DNA from: Marinococcus sp. PL1-022
GTDB lineage: Bacteria > Bacillota > Bacilli > Bacillales > Marinococcaceae
Length of the DNA: 64,000 bases
NCBI RefSeq assembly: GCF_033845285.1
Contig: NZ_JAWXCX010000001.1
Location: forward strand, 1,875,495-1,939,494
Direction: 5' to 3'
The translations under genes and the position numbers were made by a program. The first letter of the stretch is position 1; each line of letters starts with the position of its first letter. The notes below the pieces were generated by a model, which saw only the letters and a program-made list of their open reading frames with translations, did not search any database and was not told where the DNA came from. This document shows positions 1 through 7,163 of the stretch, piece after piece.

Positions 1-831
1 GGCCCCCATTTCCCCGGCTGCCTCTTCGAAGGCTTCCCGCATCGCAGCTACCTGTCTGCTCAATTTGTCTGGTTTAAAGGAGCGTGCTTCCGCAGAAATC
101 ACGACCTCATCACACACGACATTCGTCTGGGTGCCCCCGGCAAAGCTTCCAATATTGGCCGTTGTTTCTTCATCGATTCGTCCAAGCGGCATTTTGGTTA
201 CGGCTTTAGAAGCCACGCTGATGGCTGAAATGCCTTTTTCCGGCTCCACCCCTGCGTGTGCTTTTTTTCCGTAAATAGTCGCATGCATTTTTGTCTGATA
301 CGGCGCCGAGGTGACGAGAGTGCCTACCGGGCCGTCACTGTCAAGCGCATAGCCCATATCGGCATGCACCAGGCCGGTATCCAGATGCTTTGCACCCACA
401 AGCCCGGACTCTTCCCCGACCGTAATGATAAACTGGATGTCTCCGTAAGGCTCGTCTTCTTCCTGAAGCATTTTTACCAGTTCGAGCATGGACGCAATTC
501 CCGCTTTGTCATCAGCACCGAGGATTGTTTCTCCCTTCGAAACAATATATTCATCCTGCACCTCAGGTTCAATACCTTTTCCCGGTTCAACTGTATCCAT
601 ATGGGAGGTGAAATAAATCACCGGCTTTGCGCTGTCTGTGCCTTTCAGCGTACAGACCAGATTCCCCGCCCCGTGGCCGGTGGTGGCTTTAGCGTTATCT
701 TCTTTTGTTTCAAGTCCAAGCTCCTGGAATTTCCGTTTAATGACATCTGCAATTTTGGCTTCATGCTTTGTTTCCGAGTCAATTTTCACCAGTTCGATAA
801 ATTCCTGTATTAAACGTTCCTGATTTGCCAT
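1..831 (-). CDS. yqjE: M20-family peptidase (PepT/YqjE-like), C-terminus cut by window edge
   Basis: An open frame of 277 codons runs leftward off the window, so the C-terminus is missing. The product resembles the tripeptidase-T-like YqjE group of the M20 metallopeptidases. Visible hallmarks are the first metal motif SHMDTVEPG, the bridging-Asp region LGADDKAGIASM and the catalytic Glu pair in GEESGLVGA; all zinc-ligand regions in the visible part look intact. The start is the ATG at 831, preceded by AAAGGAG about 11 nt upstream. It is expected to be a cytoplasmic aminopeptidase acting on small peptides. Position next to yqjA agrees with B. subtilis order. Exact substrate is inferred. Confidence 0.85.
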   Translation of the reverse strand, partial: MANQERLIQEFIELVKIDSETKHEAKIADVIKRKFQELGLETKEDNAKATTGHGAGNLVCTLKGTDSAKPVIYFTSHMDTVEPGKGIEPEVQDEYIVSKGETILGADDKAGIASMLELVKMLQEEDEPYGDIQFIITVGEESGLVGAKHLDTGLVHADMGYALDSDGPVGTLVTSAPYQTKMHATIYGKKAHAGVEPEKGISAISVASKAVTKMPLGRIDEETTANIGSFAGGTQTNVVCDEVVISAEARSFKPDKLSRQVAAMREAFEEAAGEMGA

Positions 832-932
832 CACTATTATAACTCCTTTATGGATTGCTTAGGTTTATTATATATTTTTCGCCTGCTGTGTTATAATTTG
901 AGCATTAGTTTCCATTGAAAGCGGGGGTTAAA

Positions 933-1013
933 ATGCAGAAAGTCATTATTTACATTATGATCTTTGCGCTTGTCGGCAGCAGCCTGTTAATGGGCGGAGC
1001 GGTGATGTTTTAA
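933..1013 (+). CDS. prli42: Prli42-like stressosome-anchoring miniprotein (26 aa)
   Basis: A 26-codon ORF encodes a single hydrophobic helix (MQKVIIYIMIFALVGSSLL then a Met- and Gly-rich end), typical of the Prli42 membrane miniproteins of Firmicutes, which tether the stressosome in Listeria. A G-rich Shine-Dalgarno (GCGGGGG) lies just upstream, a TATAAT-like -10 sits near 890-896, and a terminator hairpin follows directly. The gene is divergent from yqjE and convergent with yqjA. The identification rests on size, hydrophobic pattern and the start MQKV; such a short protein gives little to align, so other single-pass miniproteins cannot be excluded. Confidence 0.62.
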   Translation: MQKVIIYIMIFALVGSSLLMGGAVMF

Positions 1014-1043
1014 ACGAACGCCAATTTTTGTATGTATTTGATA

Positions 1044-1087
1044 AAGCAGAACTTACGGGTGTACATGCCCGCTCGTTCTGCTTTTTA
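1044..1087 (+). terminator. Intrinsic terminator after the Prli42-like gene
   Basis: AAGCAGAAC pairs with GTTCTGCTT around an inner CGGGTGTACATGCCCG stem, followed by TTTTTATTT on the plus strand. It overlaps the stop codon of the convergent yqjA and may serve both. Confidence 0.75.
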
Positions 1088-2101
1088 TTTATTTCTGCGT
1101 GCCATCTGCCTGTGTAGTCTTTTGCCCGATATTGTATGAGTCCGCTTCGGATCGGGCTTAAACATTTTTTTAATGAGCAGGTATTCTTCAATTTCATACA
1201 AAATATAAAAGAGGGATGAGCGTATTTCGAATTCATGTCTTGTTTTTGGCAGCTCCATCTGCTGAATTTCATACTTCATTTCGTCAAGACGGTATAAAAA
1301 ATAGCCGGCAGTATTGCCCGGGGAGACGGCGTCGCTTAGTTCATCCATATAATCAGCCATTTTATGGCCCTGGGGCACGGACTGGTCAATCGAAGAAATA
1401 AACGGCAGAATACTTTCGAGTACCGAAAACTGCTTTTCTCTCATACGAAAATAGTGGTAAAAGTAGTCATCATCCCGCAGAAAATGGTTGTCTATATCCC
1501 TTAGGGCCTTCCCTTTAGCTTCATCAATGATCTTCGCTGCATCCGAAAATTCTGCCCCGTCCCAGATGTTATCGCCAAAACGAAGGTAGTTTGCGTACTC
1601 CTCCCATATTTTACGGAAAGCGTCTTCGAGGCTTAACTGGTCCTGGGCCAGGCTTTTTTCACTGCTCGGCATATAAAGATTCATAATTAATGCTACCCCA
1701 ATACCGACGAAAATAATAGCGAGCTCGTTCATCCAGATGCCTGCACTTACCTGTTCTTCTGTGTAGAGGTGCAGCACGATAACGCTGCTTGTGACGATAC
1801 CACGGGCAGCATTTGCTGCTACGCTGAGTGGAATGCTGATCAGAAAGAGTGCAGCTATGGCCACTGGATTATATCCTATCAGTTCAAAGAATACACTCGC
1901 GACCCCGAGCCCAATCACGCAGGAAACGAGTCGTTCGATGCTGACAGTCAGGGAGCCCCTCTTAGTCGTTGTAATACAAAGAATGGTAATGACGCCTGCT
2001 GATATATAGTAATCCAGCTGCAGCAGCTGAGCAATGTATACGGATATAGCTGTGCCTACTGCTGTTTTCAGCGTCCGATATCCAATTCGGAATCTCCCCA
2101 T
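1085..2101 (-). CDS. yqjA: YqjA-like aromatic acid exporter family (DUF939) membrane protein
   Basis: 338 residues. The N-terminal half (about residues 10-150) has several hydrophobic segments of the ArAE_1/DUF939 type, with the typical FRIGYRTLKTAVGTAISVYIA opening in shortened form. The C-terminal half (about 165-330) is a soluble, charged helical domain. Family knowledge points to an inner-membrane transporter-like protein; the substrate is unknown. The ATG at 2101 opens the frame. Context (yqjE on one side, brxB a few genes away) matches B. subtilis yqjA. Function beyond membrane-protein family is not established from sequence. Confidence 0.85.
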   Translation of the reverse strand: MGRFRIGYRTLKTAVGTAISVYIAQLLQLDYYISAGVITILCITTTKRGSLTVSIERLVSCVIGLGVASVFFELIGYNPVAIAALFLISIPLSVAANAARGIVTSSVIVLHLYTEEQVSAGIWMNELAIIFVGIGVALIMNLYMPSSEKSLAQDQLSLEDAFRKIWEEYANYLRFGDNIWDGAEFSDAAKIIDEAKGKALRDIDNHFLRDDDYFYHYFRMREKQFSVLESILPFISSIDQSVPQGHKMADYMDELSDAVSPGNTAGYFLYRLDEMKYEIQQMELPKTRHEFEIRSSLFYILYEIEEYLLIKKMFKPDPKRTHTISGKRLHRQMARRNK

Positions 2102-2226
2102 CTAAAAAACCTCTCTGTTTGTTCATTCGTACTTATATTATATCGTAAACACCGGCAGAGGGAAACTGACTGGCGCTTTTCGGCCCTGGCCCCTCTTCTG
2201 TGCTGATTCTAGCCCAAAAACCAAAT

Positions 2227-2256
2227 AAAAAAGCAAAGGAGACAGCTCCTTTGCTT
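2227..2256 (-). terminator. Terminator of the tRNA-Arg transcript
   Basis: Perfect stem AGCAAAGGA/TCCTTTGCT with a six-base loop, followed on the minus strand by a run of six T. It lies 15 nt beyond the CCA end of the tRNA. Confidence 0.85.
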
Positions 2257-2270
2257 ACACATTTATTCAT

Positions 2271-2345
2271 TGGTGCGCCTACCAGGACTCGAACCTGGAA
2301 TGCGAGAACCGGAATCTCGAGTGATATCCCTTTCACCATAGGCGC
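2271..2345 (-). tRNA. tRNA-Arg (anticodon CCG)
   Basis: Cloverleaf of 75 nt with acceptor GCGCCTA/TAGGCGC, D-arm GTGA/TCAC, anticodon stem CGAGA/TCTCG around loop TTCCGGT, T-arm CCAGG/CCTGG with loop TTCGAGT, and an encoded CCA. Anticodon CCG decodes CGG. It is a single-gene unit with its own promoter and terminator. Confidence 0.95.
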
Positions 2346-2376
2346 TTTTGTCATATGTTTTAACAAGACAATGAAT

Positions 2377-2406
2377 ACTATACCAATGAACGAATATGAA
2401 AGTCAA
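2377..2406 (-). promoter_or_regulatory. Sigma-A-type promoter for tRNA-Arg
   Basis: On the minus strand TTGACT (2401-2406) and TATAGT (2377-2382) are 18 bp apart. The -10 lies 31 nt upstream of the mature 5' end, leaving room for a short leader. Confidence 0.7.
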
Positions 2407-2418
2407 CCCATTTTTTAA

Positions 2419-2781
2419 TTACGCTTCCCCGGAAGACCCTTCGAGCATTTTTTCAAACTGTTCGTTGATATCCTCTTCACTGTATCCTGCTTCCTTCAGG
2501 CGTTTGGTGAAATGCTGGGAATACACTTTGGAGCGTTCCTGCATTTTGCCGAATTTCTTTGACTCCTGCTTTTTTTTCGTCCGCTTCTCCCGGTCCTCCG
2601 CGTTGGACATGATGCTTTCGGTAATAAACAAGGCTTTCCACACCTGCTCTTCTCCGTAGCCGGAGGCGTTTGCGTCAAGTTCATCGATGACGTTTTGGTA
2701 GTAATTGCGGAACTCGTCGTACGAAATTTCTTCGTCCATGTTTAAGTATTCCTGTATTTTTTCATAGTACGTCTGAATCAT
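2419..2781 (-). CDS. Small charged helical protein of unknown function
   Basis: 120 residues, almost entirely polar and predicted helical. It has an acidic N-terminal third (MDEEISYDEF), a central basic stretch (EKRTKKKQESKK) and an acidic end. There is no signal peptide or membrane segment and no motif I recognise. The ATG at 2781 has a GGGCGGAG ribosome-binding site. It lies upstream of tRNA-Arg in the same direction, and its stop is next to the tRNA promoter. I would call it a conserved-looking hypothetical cytoplasmic protein; function unknown. Confidence 0.7.
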   Translation of the reverse strand: MIQTYYEKIQEYLNMDEEISYDEFRNYYQNVIDELDANASGYGEEQVWKALFITESIMSNAEDREKRTKKKQESKKFGKMQERSKVYSQHFTKRLKEAGYSEEDINEQFEKMLEGSSGEA

Positions 2782-2883
2782 TTGTCTCCGCCCTTTTCAT
2801 TTATGTATTCCGAAACAGTATACCATGAATATAAAGCGGAGCGTCAAGGTACTTCCCTGTCTTTTCTTATTTTTGCAATTGAC

Positions 2884-2910
2884 GTTTAAATCAAAAGCGG
2901 TGGGGGGAAC
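2884..2910 (+). promoter_or_regulatory. Candidate SigB-type promoter
   Basis: GTTTAA (2884-2889) and GGGGAAC (2904-2910) with a 14-15 nt spacer resemble the general-stress sigma factor consensus (GTTTAA, then GGGWAW). It lies 41 nt before the ATG of the 78-residue gene. The -10 is imperfect, so this is a prediction. Confidence 0.45.
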
Positions 2911-2950
2911 AAACCTTAATAGATCATACACGAAGAAAGAGGGATAGCAT

Positions 2951-3187
2951 ATGGCAGAAGTAACTTTTAAAGCTAATGTAGGAGAACCACAGACAACGAT
3001 CGCTTCCAACGGCAAAACACTCTGGTACAGTGTGACAAAGGAAGAAGGCCCTTCAACAAAAAGTAATGACTTCCGGGTCGGGTTTGAAACTTCCCAGGAA
3101 TTTGAGCCGAAAACGAGCGAAATTGTATTTCCGGATGTTGATACTACTGTAGAGCAGGACGGCAACATTTATCATTTGGAAAAATAA
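2951..3187 (+). CDS. Small acidic protein of unknown function, possible stress gene
   Basis: 78 residues, soluble, with alternating hydrophobic/polar stretches that suggest a small beta-rich fold (AEVTFKANVGEPQTTI, TLWYSVTKEEG, FEPKTSEIVFPDVDT). No Cys, no signal peptide and no recognised domain. The ATG at 2951 follows GAAAGAGGGA. Monocistronic: candidate SigB-type promoter upstream, terminator directly downstream. A role in general stress is suggested only by that promoter. Confidence 0.65.
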   Translation: MAEVTFKANVGEPQTTIASNGKTLWYSVTKEEGPSTKSNDFRVGFETSQEFEPKTSEIVFPDVDTTVEQDGNIYHLEK

Positions 3188-3196
3188 ATCCAATGG

Positions 3197-3225
3197 GTTC
3201 CTCCTTTAGGGAGGAGCTCTTTTTT
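3197..3225 (+). terminator. Terminator of the 78-residue gene
   Basis: Stem TCCTCC/GGAGGA (3199-3215) followed by a T-run on the plus strand. Confidence 0.8.
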
Positions 3226-3253
3226 ACAAAAAAAAGCGCCCCGGAGGGCACCT
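3226..3253 (-). terminator. Terminator of brxB
   Basis: On the minus strand GTGCCC pairs with GGGCGC around a TCCG loop, followed by eight T. Confidence 0.78.
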
Positions 3254-3254
3254 T

Positions 3255-3683
3255 TTATTTTGTGCAGTACTGATCGAACGCTTCCTCAAGTTGTTGAACA
3301 ACCTGAATCGGCTCATGGCCTTCAATTTCATGACGTTCAACCATGCGTACCAGCTCTCCGTCTTTTAGGAGACCAAATGATGGAGACGATGGCGGAAATC
3401 CTGTGAAATAAGAACGGGCCTGCTCGGTCGCTTCTTTATCCTGACCTGCAAATACGGTCACAAGACGGTCCGGCTTCGTATCATAATTCGTCATGTACGC
3501 TGCCGCCGGACGGGCAATGCCTCCGGCACAGCCGCATACAGAGTTTACCATAACGAGTGTTGTGCCTTCCTTGTTCAATACTTCATCGACTTCTTCCGGA
3601 GTACGAAGAGACTGGTAGCCCGCTTCTTCGATTTCATCCCGGGAAGCTTGTACTATATCATTAACGTAAAAATCAAAATTCAT
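3255..3683 (-). CDS. brxB: Bacilliredoxin (BrxA/BrxB family)
   Basis: 142 residues, full length for the YphP/YqiW family. These thioredoxin-fold proteins remove bacillithiol from mixed disulfides after oxidative or hypochlorite stress. The diagnostic C-G-C active site is present in [10 protein letters not shown] (about residues 49-53), near residues TTLVMV of the central strand. The ATG at 3683 is preceded by AAGGAAAGGAAGG. Position between bkd and yqjA is that of B. subtilis yqiW (brxB), so BrxB is more likely than the paralogue BrxA. Monocistronic with a terminator downstream. Confidence 0.9.
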   Translation of the reverse strand: MNFDFYVNDIVQASRDEIEEAGYQSLRTPEEVDEVLNKEGTTLVMVNSVCGCAGGIARPAAAYMTNYDTKPDRLVTVFAGQDKEATEQARSYFTGFPPSSPSFGLLKDGELVRMVERHEIEGHEPIQVVQQLEEAFDQYCTK

Positions 3684-3763
3684 TAAAATCCTTCCTTTCC
3701 TTCATCGGATACCTATATTGTAGCGGATAAGAACAGGGAATCACAAGTGAGAAGCTTGAAAAG

Positions 3764-4792
3764 TTATTCGTTCAATGCTTTTTCAAGGTTATCGATATTC
3801 TGATTCATCAATGAGATGTAGCCCGCGCCATCAGCAATCTCTTCTTCGCTGGCTGATTCGAGGTTATTTAGCGTATAAACCTCCGCCCCGATTTCTTCCT
3901 GAAGAACGTCTGTGGTGTCAGACGGAATATTTTCCTCCACCATAATGGCATTCAGATCGTTTTTTTCTGCTGTATCGATAATTTCATTGATTTCCTGCGT
4001 GGAAGGCTCATTCTGGGCGTTCACGCCGTTAACAGCGATTTCCTCCAGGCCGTATCGTTCTTCCCAGTATCCGTATGCTGCATGGGAAACAATAAATTGA
4101 TTTTTACTGCTTTCATCCACAAGGGTCTCAAAACGCTCATCCAGTTCATCGAGCTCCGCCGCCAGTTCTTCATAATTATTTTCGTAGGCGTTCTCGTTAT
4201 CTGGGTCTGCCTCAATCAGCTCGTCTCTAATCACTCCGGCTGCTTCTTTCGCCTGAACCGGATCAATCCAAATATGGGGGTCTGTGCCGCCGTGGTCGTG
4301 CTCTTCCCCGCTGTGGCCTTCTTCAGCATGCTCCGCGTGTTCTTCTTCAGACTCTCCTTCTTCATGGTCATGGCCTTCTTCATGGTCATGGCCTTCTTCA
4401 TGATCATGGCCTTCTCCGTCGTCCCCGACTGCTTCTGCCACCCTGGCTATCTGCACATCCTGGTTGCCAATCGTGCTCTCCACTTCGTCGGCAAACCCTT
4501 CCATTCCGTTTCCGGTCATCACAAACATATCGCCCTCCGCAATGTTTGTTAGTGTCTGCGGCGTTGGGTCATATGTATGCGCATCTGACCCTGCCGGAAC
4601 GACGTTTTCTACATTTACATGATCGCCGCCGATCTGTTTTGTGAAGTCTTCCCAGGCAAAAAGTGTAGTATATACTTCGAGCTTTTCCTCATTTTCTGCT
4701 CCCTGTTCTTCCTGAGTATCCTCCGAACCGCAGGCGCTTAAAGAAACGAATGCTGCCCCGGCTGCCCCTAAAATAAATGGTTTTTTCATCAT
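3764..4792 (-). CDS. znuA: Zinc ABC transporter substrate-binding lipoprotein (ZnuA/AdcA-like)
   Basis: 342 residues. The signal peptide ends in a lipobox, LSACGSE, so the mature protein is anchored outside the membrane. Cluster A-1 fold motifs are visible: a first His in GSDAHTYDP, a His/Asp/Glu-rich loop with repeated GHDHEE units (about 130-165), then DPHIWIDP and later SHAAYGY. The His-rich loop is characteristic of zinc rather than manganese carriers. A Zur-type palindrome lies right upstream. No permease or ATPase gene is adjacent, so it must work with components encoded elsewhere. The start is one of two adjacent ATGs (4792 or 4789) after AGAGGTG. Confidence 0.9.
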   Translation of the reverse strand: MMKKPFILGAAGAAFVSLSACGSEDTQEEQGAENEEKLEVYTTLFAWEDFTKQIGGDHVNVENVVPAGSDAHTYDPTPQTLTNIAEGDMFVMTGNGMEGFADEVESTIGNQDVQIARVAEAVGDDGEGHDHEEGHDHEEGHDHEEGESEEEHAEHAEEGHSGEEHDHGGTDPHIWIDPVQAKEAAGVIRDELIEADPDNENAYENNYEELAAELDELDERFETLVDESSKNQFIVSHAAYGYWEERYGLEEIAVNGVNAQNEPSTQEINEIIDTAEKNDLNAIMVEENIPSDTTDVLQEEIGAEVYTLNNLESASEEEIADGAGYISLMNQNIDNLEKALNE

Positions 4793-4801
4793 GGCACCTC
4801 T

Positions 4802-4822
4802 TTATCGTAATGATTACGTTTT
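4802..4822 (-). promoter_or_regulatory. Zur box upstream of znuA
   Basis: CGTAATGATTACG (4806-4818) is a perfect palindrome flanked by AT, matching the core of the Bacillus Zur operator (TCGTAATNATTACGA). Located 10-30 nt before the znuA start, it should repress znuA when zinc is plentiful. Confidence 0.8.
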
Positions 4823-4887
4823 GTATGTACATTGATTTTAGCGCACGGGAATTCATTTGTAAATAAGAATGATTCTTTTTTATATTT

Positions 4888-4917
4888 AAAAAAGAGAGCT
4901 TCCCTAGGAAGACTCTC
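4888..4917 (-). terminator. Terminator of the bkd operon
   Basis: Stem GAGAGTCTTCC/GGAAGCTCTC followed by TTTTTT on the minus strand, directly after the bkdB stop codon. Confidence 0.85.
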
Positions 4918-6165
4918 TTAAATGTTTTCCGTGCCTTTATAATTTTCAAGCCGCTGCTTTAAATCAGCTAGAAACCGTCCGCACAGCAGGCCGTCTAAAA
5001 TCCGGTGATCCAGGGAGAGACACAGGTTAACCATATAGCGTATTGCTATCATATCCCCCTGCATGACTACCGGTCGTTTCACGATCGATTCCACAGAAAG
5101 AATGGCCGCCTGCGGGTGATTAATAATCGGCATGGACTGTACAGAACCGAAAGACCCGGTGTTATTCACCGTGAACGTCCCGCTTCTCATTTCTTCAGCC
5201 TTAATGGTGCCCTGGCGTACTTTAGTGGCAAGAGACTGCATATCCCGGGCGAGACCGCGGATGTTTTTTTCGTCTGCCCGCTTAATGACTGGAACATACA
5301 GAGCTTCTTCGCTGGCTACAGCCATCGACAGGTTCACTTCCTTGCGCTGAATGATCCGGTCGCCGTCCCAGGTGGAATTAAGGCTTGGAAACAGCTGCAG
5401 AGATTCAGAAACAGCTTTCATGAAAAATGGCAGATACGTAAGCGAAAAGCCTTCTTTTTGTTTAAACTCATCCTTCACGCTGTTCCGGTACGCCACCAGA
5501 TCCGTCACGTCCACCTCTATCATCGTCCAGGCGTGGGGAATTTCCTGCTTACTTTTCACCATGTTGTCTGCAATTGCTTTTCTTGCTCCGGTTACCGGAA
5601 TGATCGTGTCGCCTTCACGCTCCTCCTGATTTTCAGAAGGCTTTGTTGAATAGATTGGAAATGGCGAAGGTGCAGCTTCCTCCTGTTTGGTTTTTTCTGC
5701 GCCTTCCCGGATCGCTTTTTCAACATCCTTTTTTGTAATGCGCCCCTGTCTGCCGGATCCTTCGATATCGTCAAGATTCAGCCCGTTTTCCTGGGCGAGT
5801 CGCCATACAACCGGCGAATACCTTTTTTTCATCGACTTCTCTTCTTCTCCATTTGTTTGTGCTGCGCCCGGTTGTATCGTTTCTGCAGAAGGCTTTTCAG
5901 TTTTTTTTGCCTCGGCCGGCTCCTCATCTTCTGTTTCCATATAGCAGATGAGCGTGCCTACAGCCACTGTTTCGTTTTCTTCAGCAACGAGCTCGCTGAT
6001 TTCGCCTGTATACGAGCTGGGAATTTCTGCACTCACTTTATCTGACAGCACTTCTGCGATGGGATCATATTTTTTTACTTTATCGCCCGGCTTTACAAGC
6101 CACTGGGATAGCGTGCCTTCAGTGACACTCTCCCCGAGCTGGGGCATTGTTACTTCTTTGCGCAT
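4918..6165 (-). CDS. bkdB: Branched-chain 2-oxoacid dehydrogenase E2 (dihydrolipoamide acyltransferase)
   Basis: 415 residues. Domains in order: a lipoyl domain with acceptor Lys43 in LSDKVSAE; a Glu/Ala-rich linker (85-110); a peripheral subunit-binding domain (about 113-150, YSPVVWRLAQENGL); a second linker; and the catalytic acyltransferase domain ending in DHRILDGLLCG with the HxxxDG signature. It forms the core that passes the acyl group from E1 to CoA. Last gene of lpdV-bkdAA-bkdAB-bkdB, 13 nt after bkdAB. The ATG at 6165 follows GGAGGG. A pyruvate or mixed substrate range is possible, but lpdV/bkdA neighbours and nearby bcd favour branched-chain acids. Confidence 0.93.
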   Translation of the reverse strand: MRKEVTMPQLGESVTEGTLSQWLVKPGDKVKKYDPIAEVLSDKVSAEIPSSYTGEISELVAEENETVAVGTLICYMETEDEEPAEAKKTEKPSAETIQPGAAQTNGEEEKSMKKRYSPVVWRLAQENGLNLDDIEGSGRQGRITKKDVEKAIREGAEKTKQEEAAPSPFPIYSTKPSENQEEREGDTIIPVTGARKAIADNMVKSKQEIPHAWTMIEVDVTDLVAYRNSVKDEFKQKEGFSLTYLPFFMKAVSESLQLFPSLNSTWDGDRIIQRKEVNLSMAVASEEALYVPVIKRADEKNIRGLARDMQSLATKVRQGTIKAEEMRSGTFTVNNTGSFGSVQSMPIINHPQAAILSVESIVKRPVVMQGDMIAIRYMVNLCLSLDHRILDGLLCGRFLADLKQRLENYKGTENI

Positions 6166-6178
6166 CCTTGATACCCTC

Positions 6179-7162
6179 CTAAAATTCCGCCAATTCCCGG
6201 ATCGCTTTCGTGATTTTATCCGTATTCATTAAAAATTCTTTTTCCAGTGTTGGAGCGTAAGGCATGGCCGGCACATCGGGAGCTGCAAGTCTCCGGACCG
6301 GCGCATCAAGGTCAAACAAATTGTGTTCGGAAATGATGGCCGACACTTCGCTCATGATACTTCCTTCGAGGTTATCTTCAGTGACAAGGAGCACCTTTCC
6401 GGTTTTCGCCGCGGCTTCTTTGACTGCTTCCTGGTCGACTGGATAGACGGTTCTCAGATCCACCAGATGCACATCGATGCCTTCTGCGGCAAGTGTATCA
6501 GCGGCCTGGTTGGCCAGATGTACACACAATCCGTATGTAATCACGGTAACATCCGTGCCTTCCCGTTTGACTGCCGCCTTTCCGATTGGCACAGTGTAGT
6601 CCTCTTCCGGCACTTCGTCTTTAAGCATCCGGTACGCGCGCTTATGCTCAAAAAATAACACCGGGTCGTTATCCCGTATCGAAGCCTTCAGCAGTCCTTT
6701 CGCGTCGTAGGGGGTGGACGGAATGACCACTTTCAGCCCCGGCGTATTCGCAAACAGCGCCTCCACTGACTGTGAATGATACAGAGCACCGTGCACTCCG
6801 CCGCCAAACGGCGCCCGGATCGTAATTGGACAGTACCAGTCATTGTTGGAGCGGTACCGGATTTTTGCTGCTTCAGAGACAATCTGGTTGACTGCCGGCA
6901 TAATAAAGTCCGCAAACTGCATTTCCGCTACCGGGCGGAGGCCGTACATCGCAGCCCCAATACCCACTCCGGCAATTGCTGATTCGGAGAGCGGAGTGTC
7001 GATGACACGCTCGTCGCCGTACGTGCTGTGCAGCTCTTCGGTCGCACGGAACACCCCGCCCTTCAGACCGACATCCTCACCCAGAACGAACACGTTCTCA
7101 TCACGTGCCATTTCTTCCTTCATCGCTGTATTGATTGCCTGAATATAAGACATGACTGCCAT
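6179..7162 (-). CDS. bkdAB: Branched-chain 2-oxoacid dehydrogenase E1 beta subunit
   Basis: 327 residues from the ATG at 7162 (GAAGAAGGGA ribosome-binding site). A longer in-frame extension upstream has no ribosome-binding site and runs through bkdAA, so it is rejected. The product carries the transketolase pyrimidine-binding domain (MSYIQAINTAMKEEMARD, LGEDVGLKGGVFRAT) and the C-terminal transketolase domain (DVTVITYG, VDLRTVYPVD). Together with BkdAA it performs thiamine-diphosphate-dependent oxidative decarboxylation. Its start codon lies one base before the bkdAA stop codon, which suggests translational coupling. Confidence 0.93.
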   Translation of the reverse strand: MAVMSYIQAINTAMKEEMARDENVFVLGEDVGLKGGVFRATEELHSTYGDERVIDTPLSESAIAGVGIGAAMYGLRPVAEMQFADFIMPAVNQIVSEAAKIRYRSNNDWYCPITIRAPFGGGVHGALYHSQSVEALFANTPGLKVVIPSTPYDAKGLLKASIRDNDPVLFFEHKRAYRMLKDEVPEEDYTVPIGKAAVKREGTDVTVITYGLCVHLANQAADTLAAEGIDVHLVDLRTVYPVDQEAVKEAAAKTGKVLLVTEDNLEGSIMSEVSAIISEHNLFDLDAPVRRLAAPDVPAMPYAPTLEKEFLMNTDKITKAIRELAEF

Positions 7163-7163
7163 A

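Noticed and set aside
256-813. 185-codon ORF on the plus strand
   Set aside because: It is antisense to the M20 peptidase gene, which has clear motifs and a ribosome-binding site.
4270-4440. Short tandem repeats of about 18 nt in the znuA gene as a CRISPR-like array
   Set aside because: They encode the GHDHEE histidine repeats of the zinc-binding loop; no spacers.
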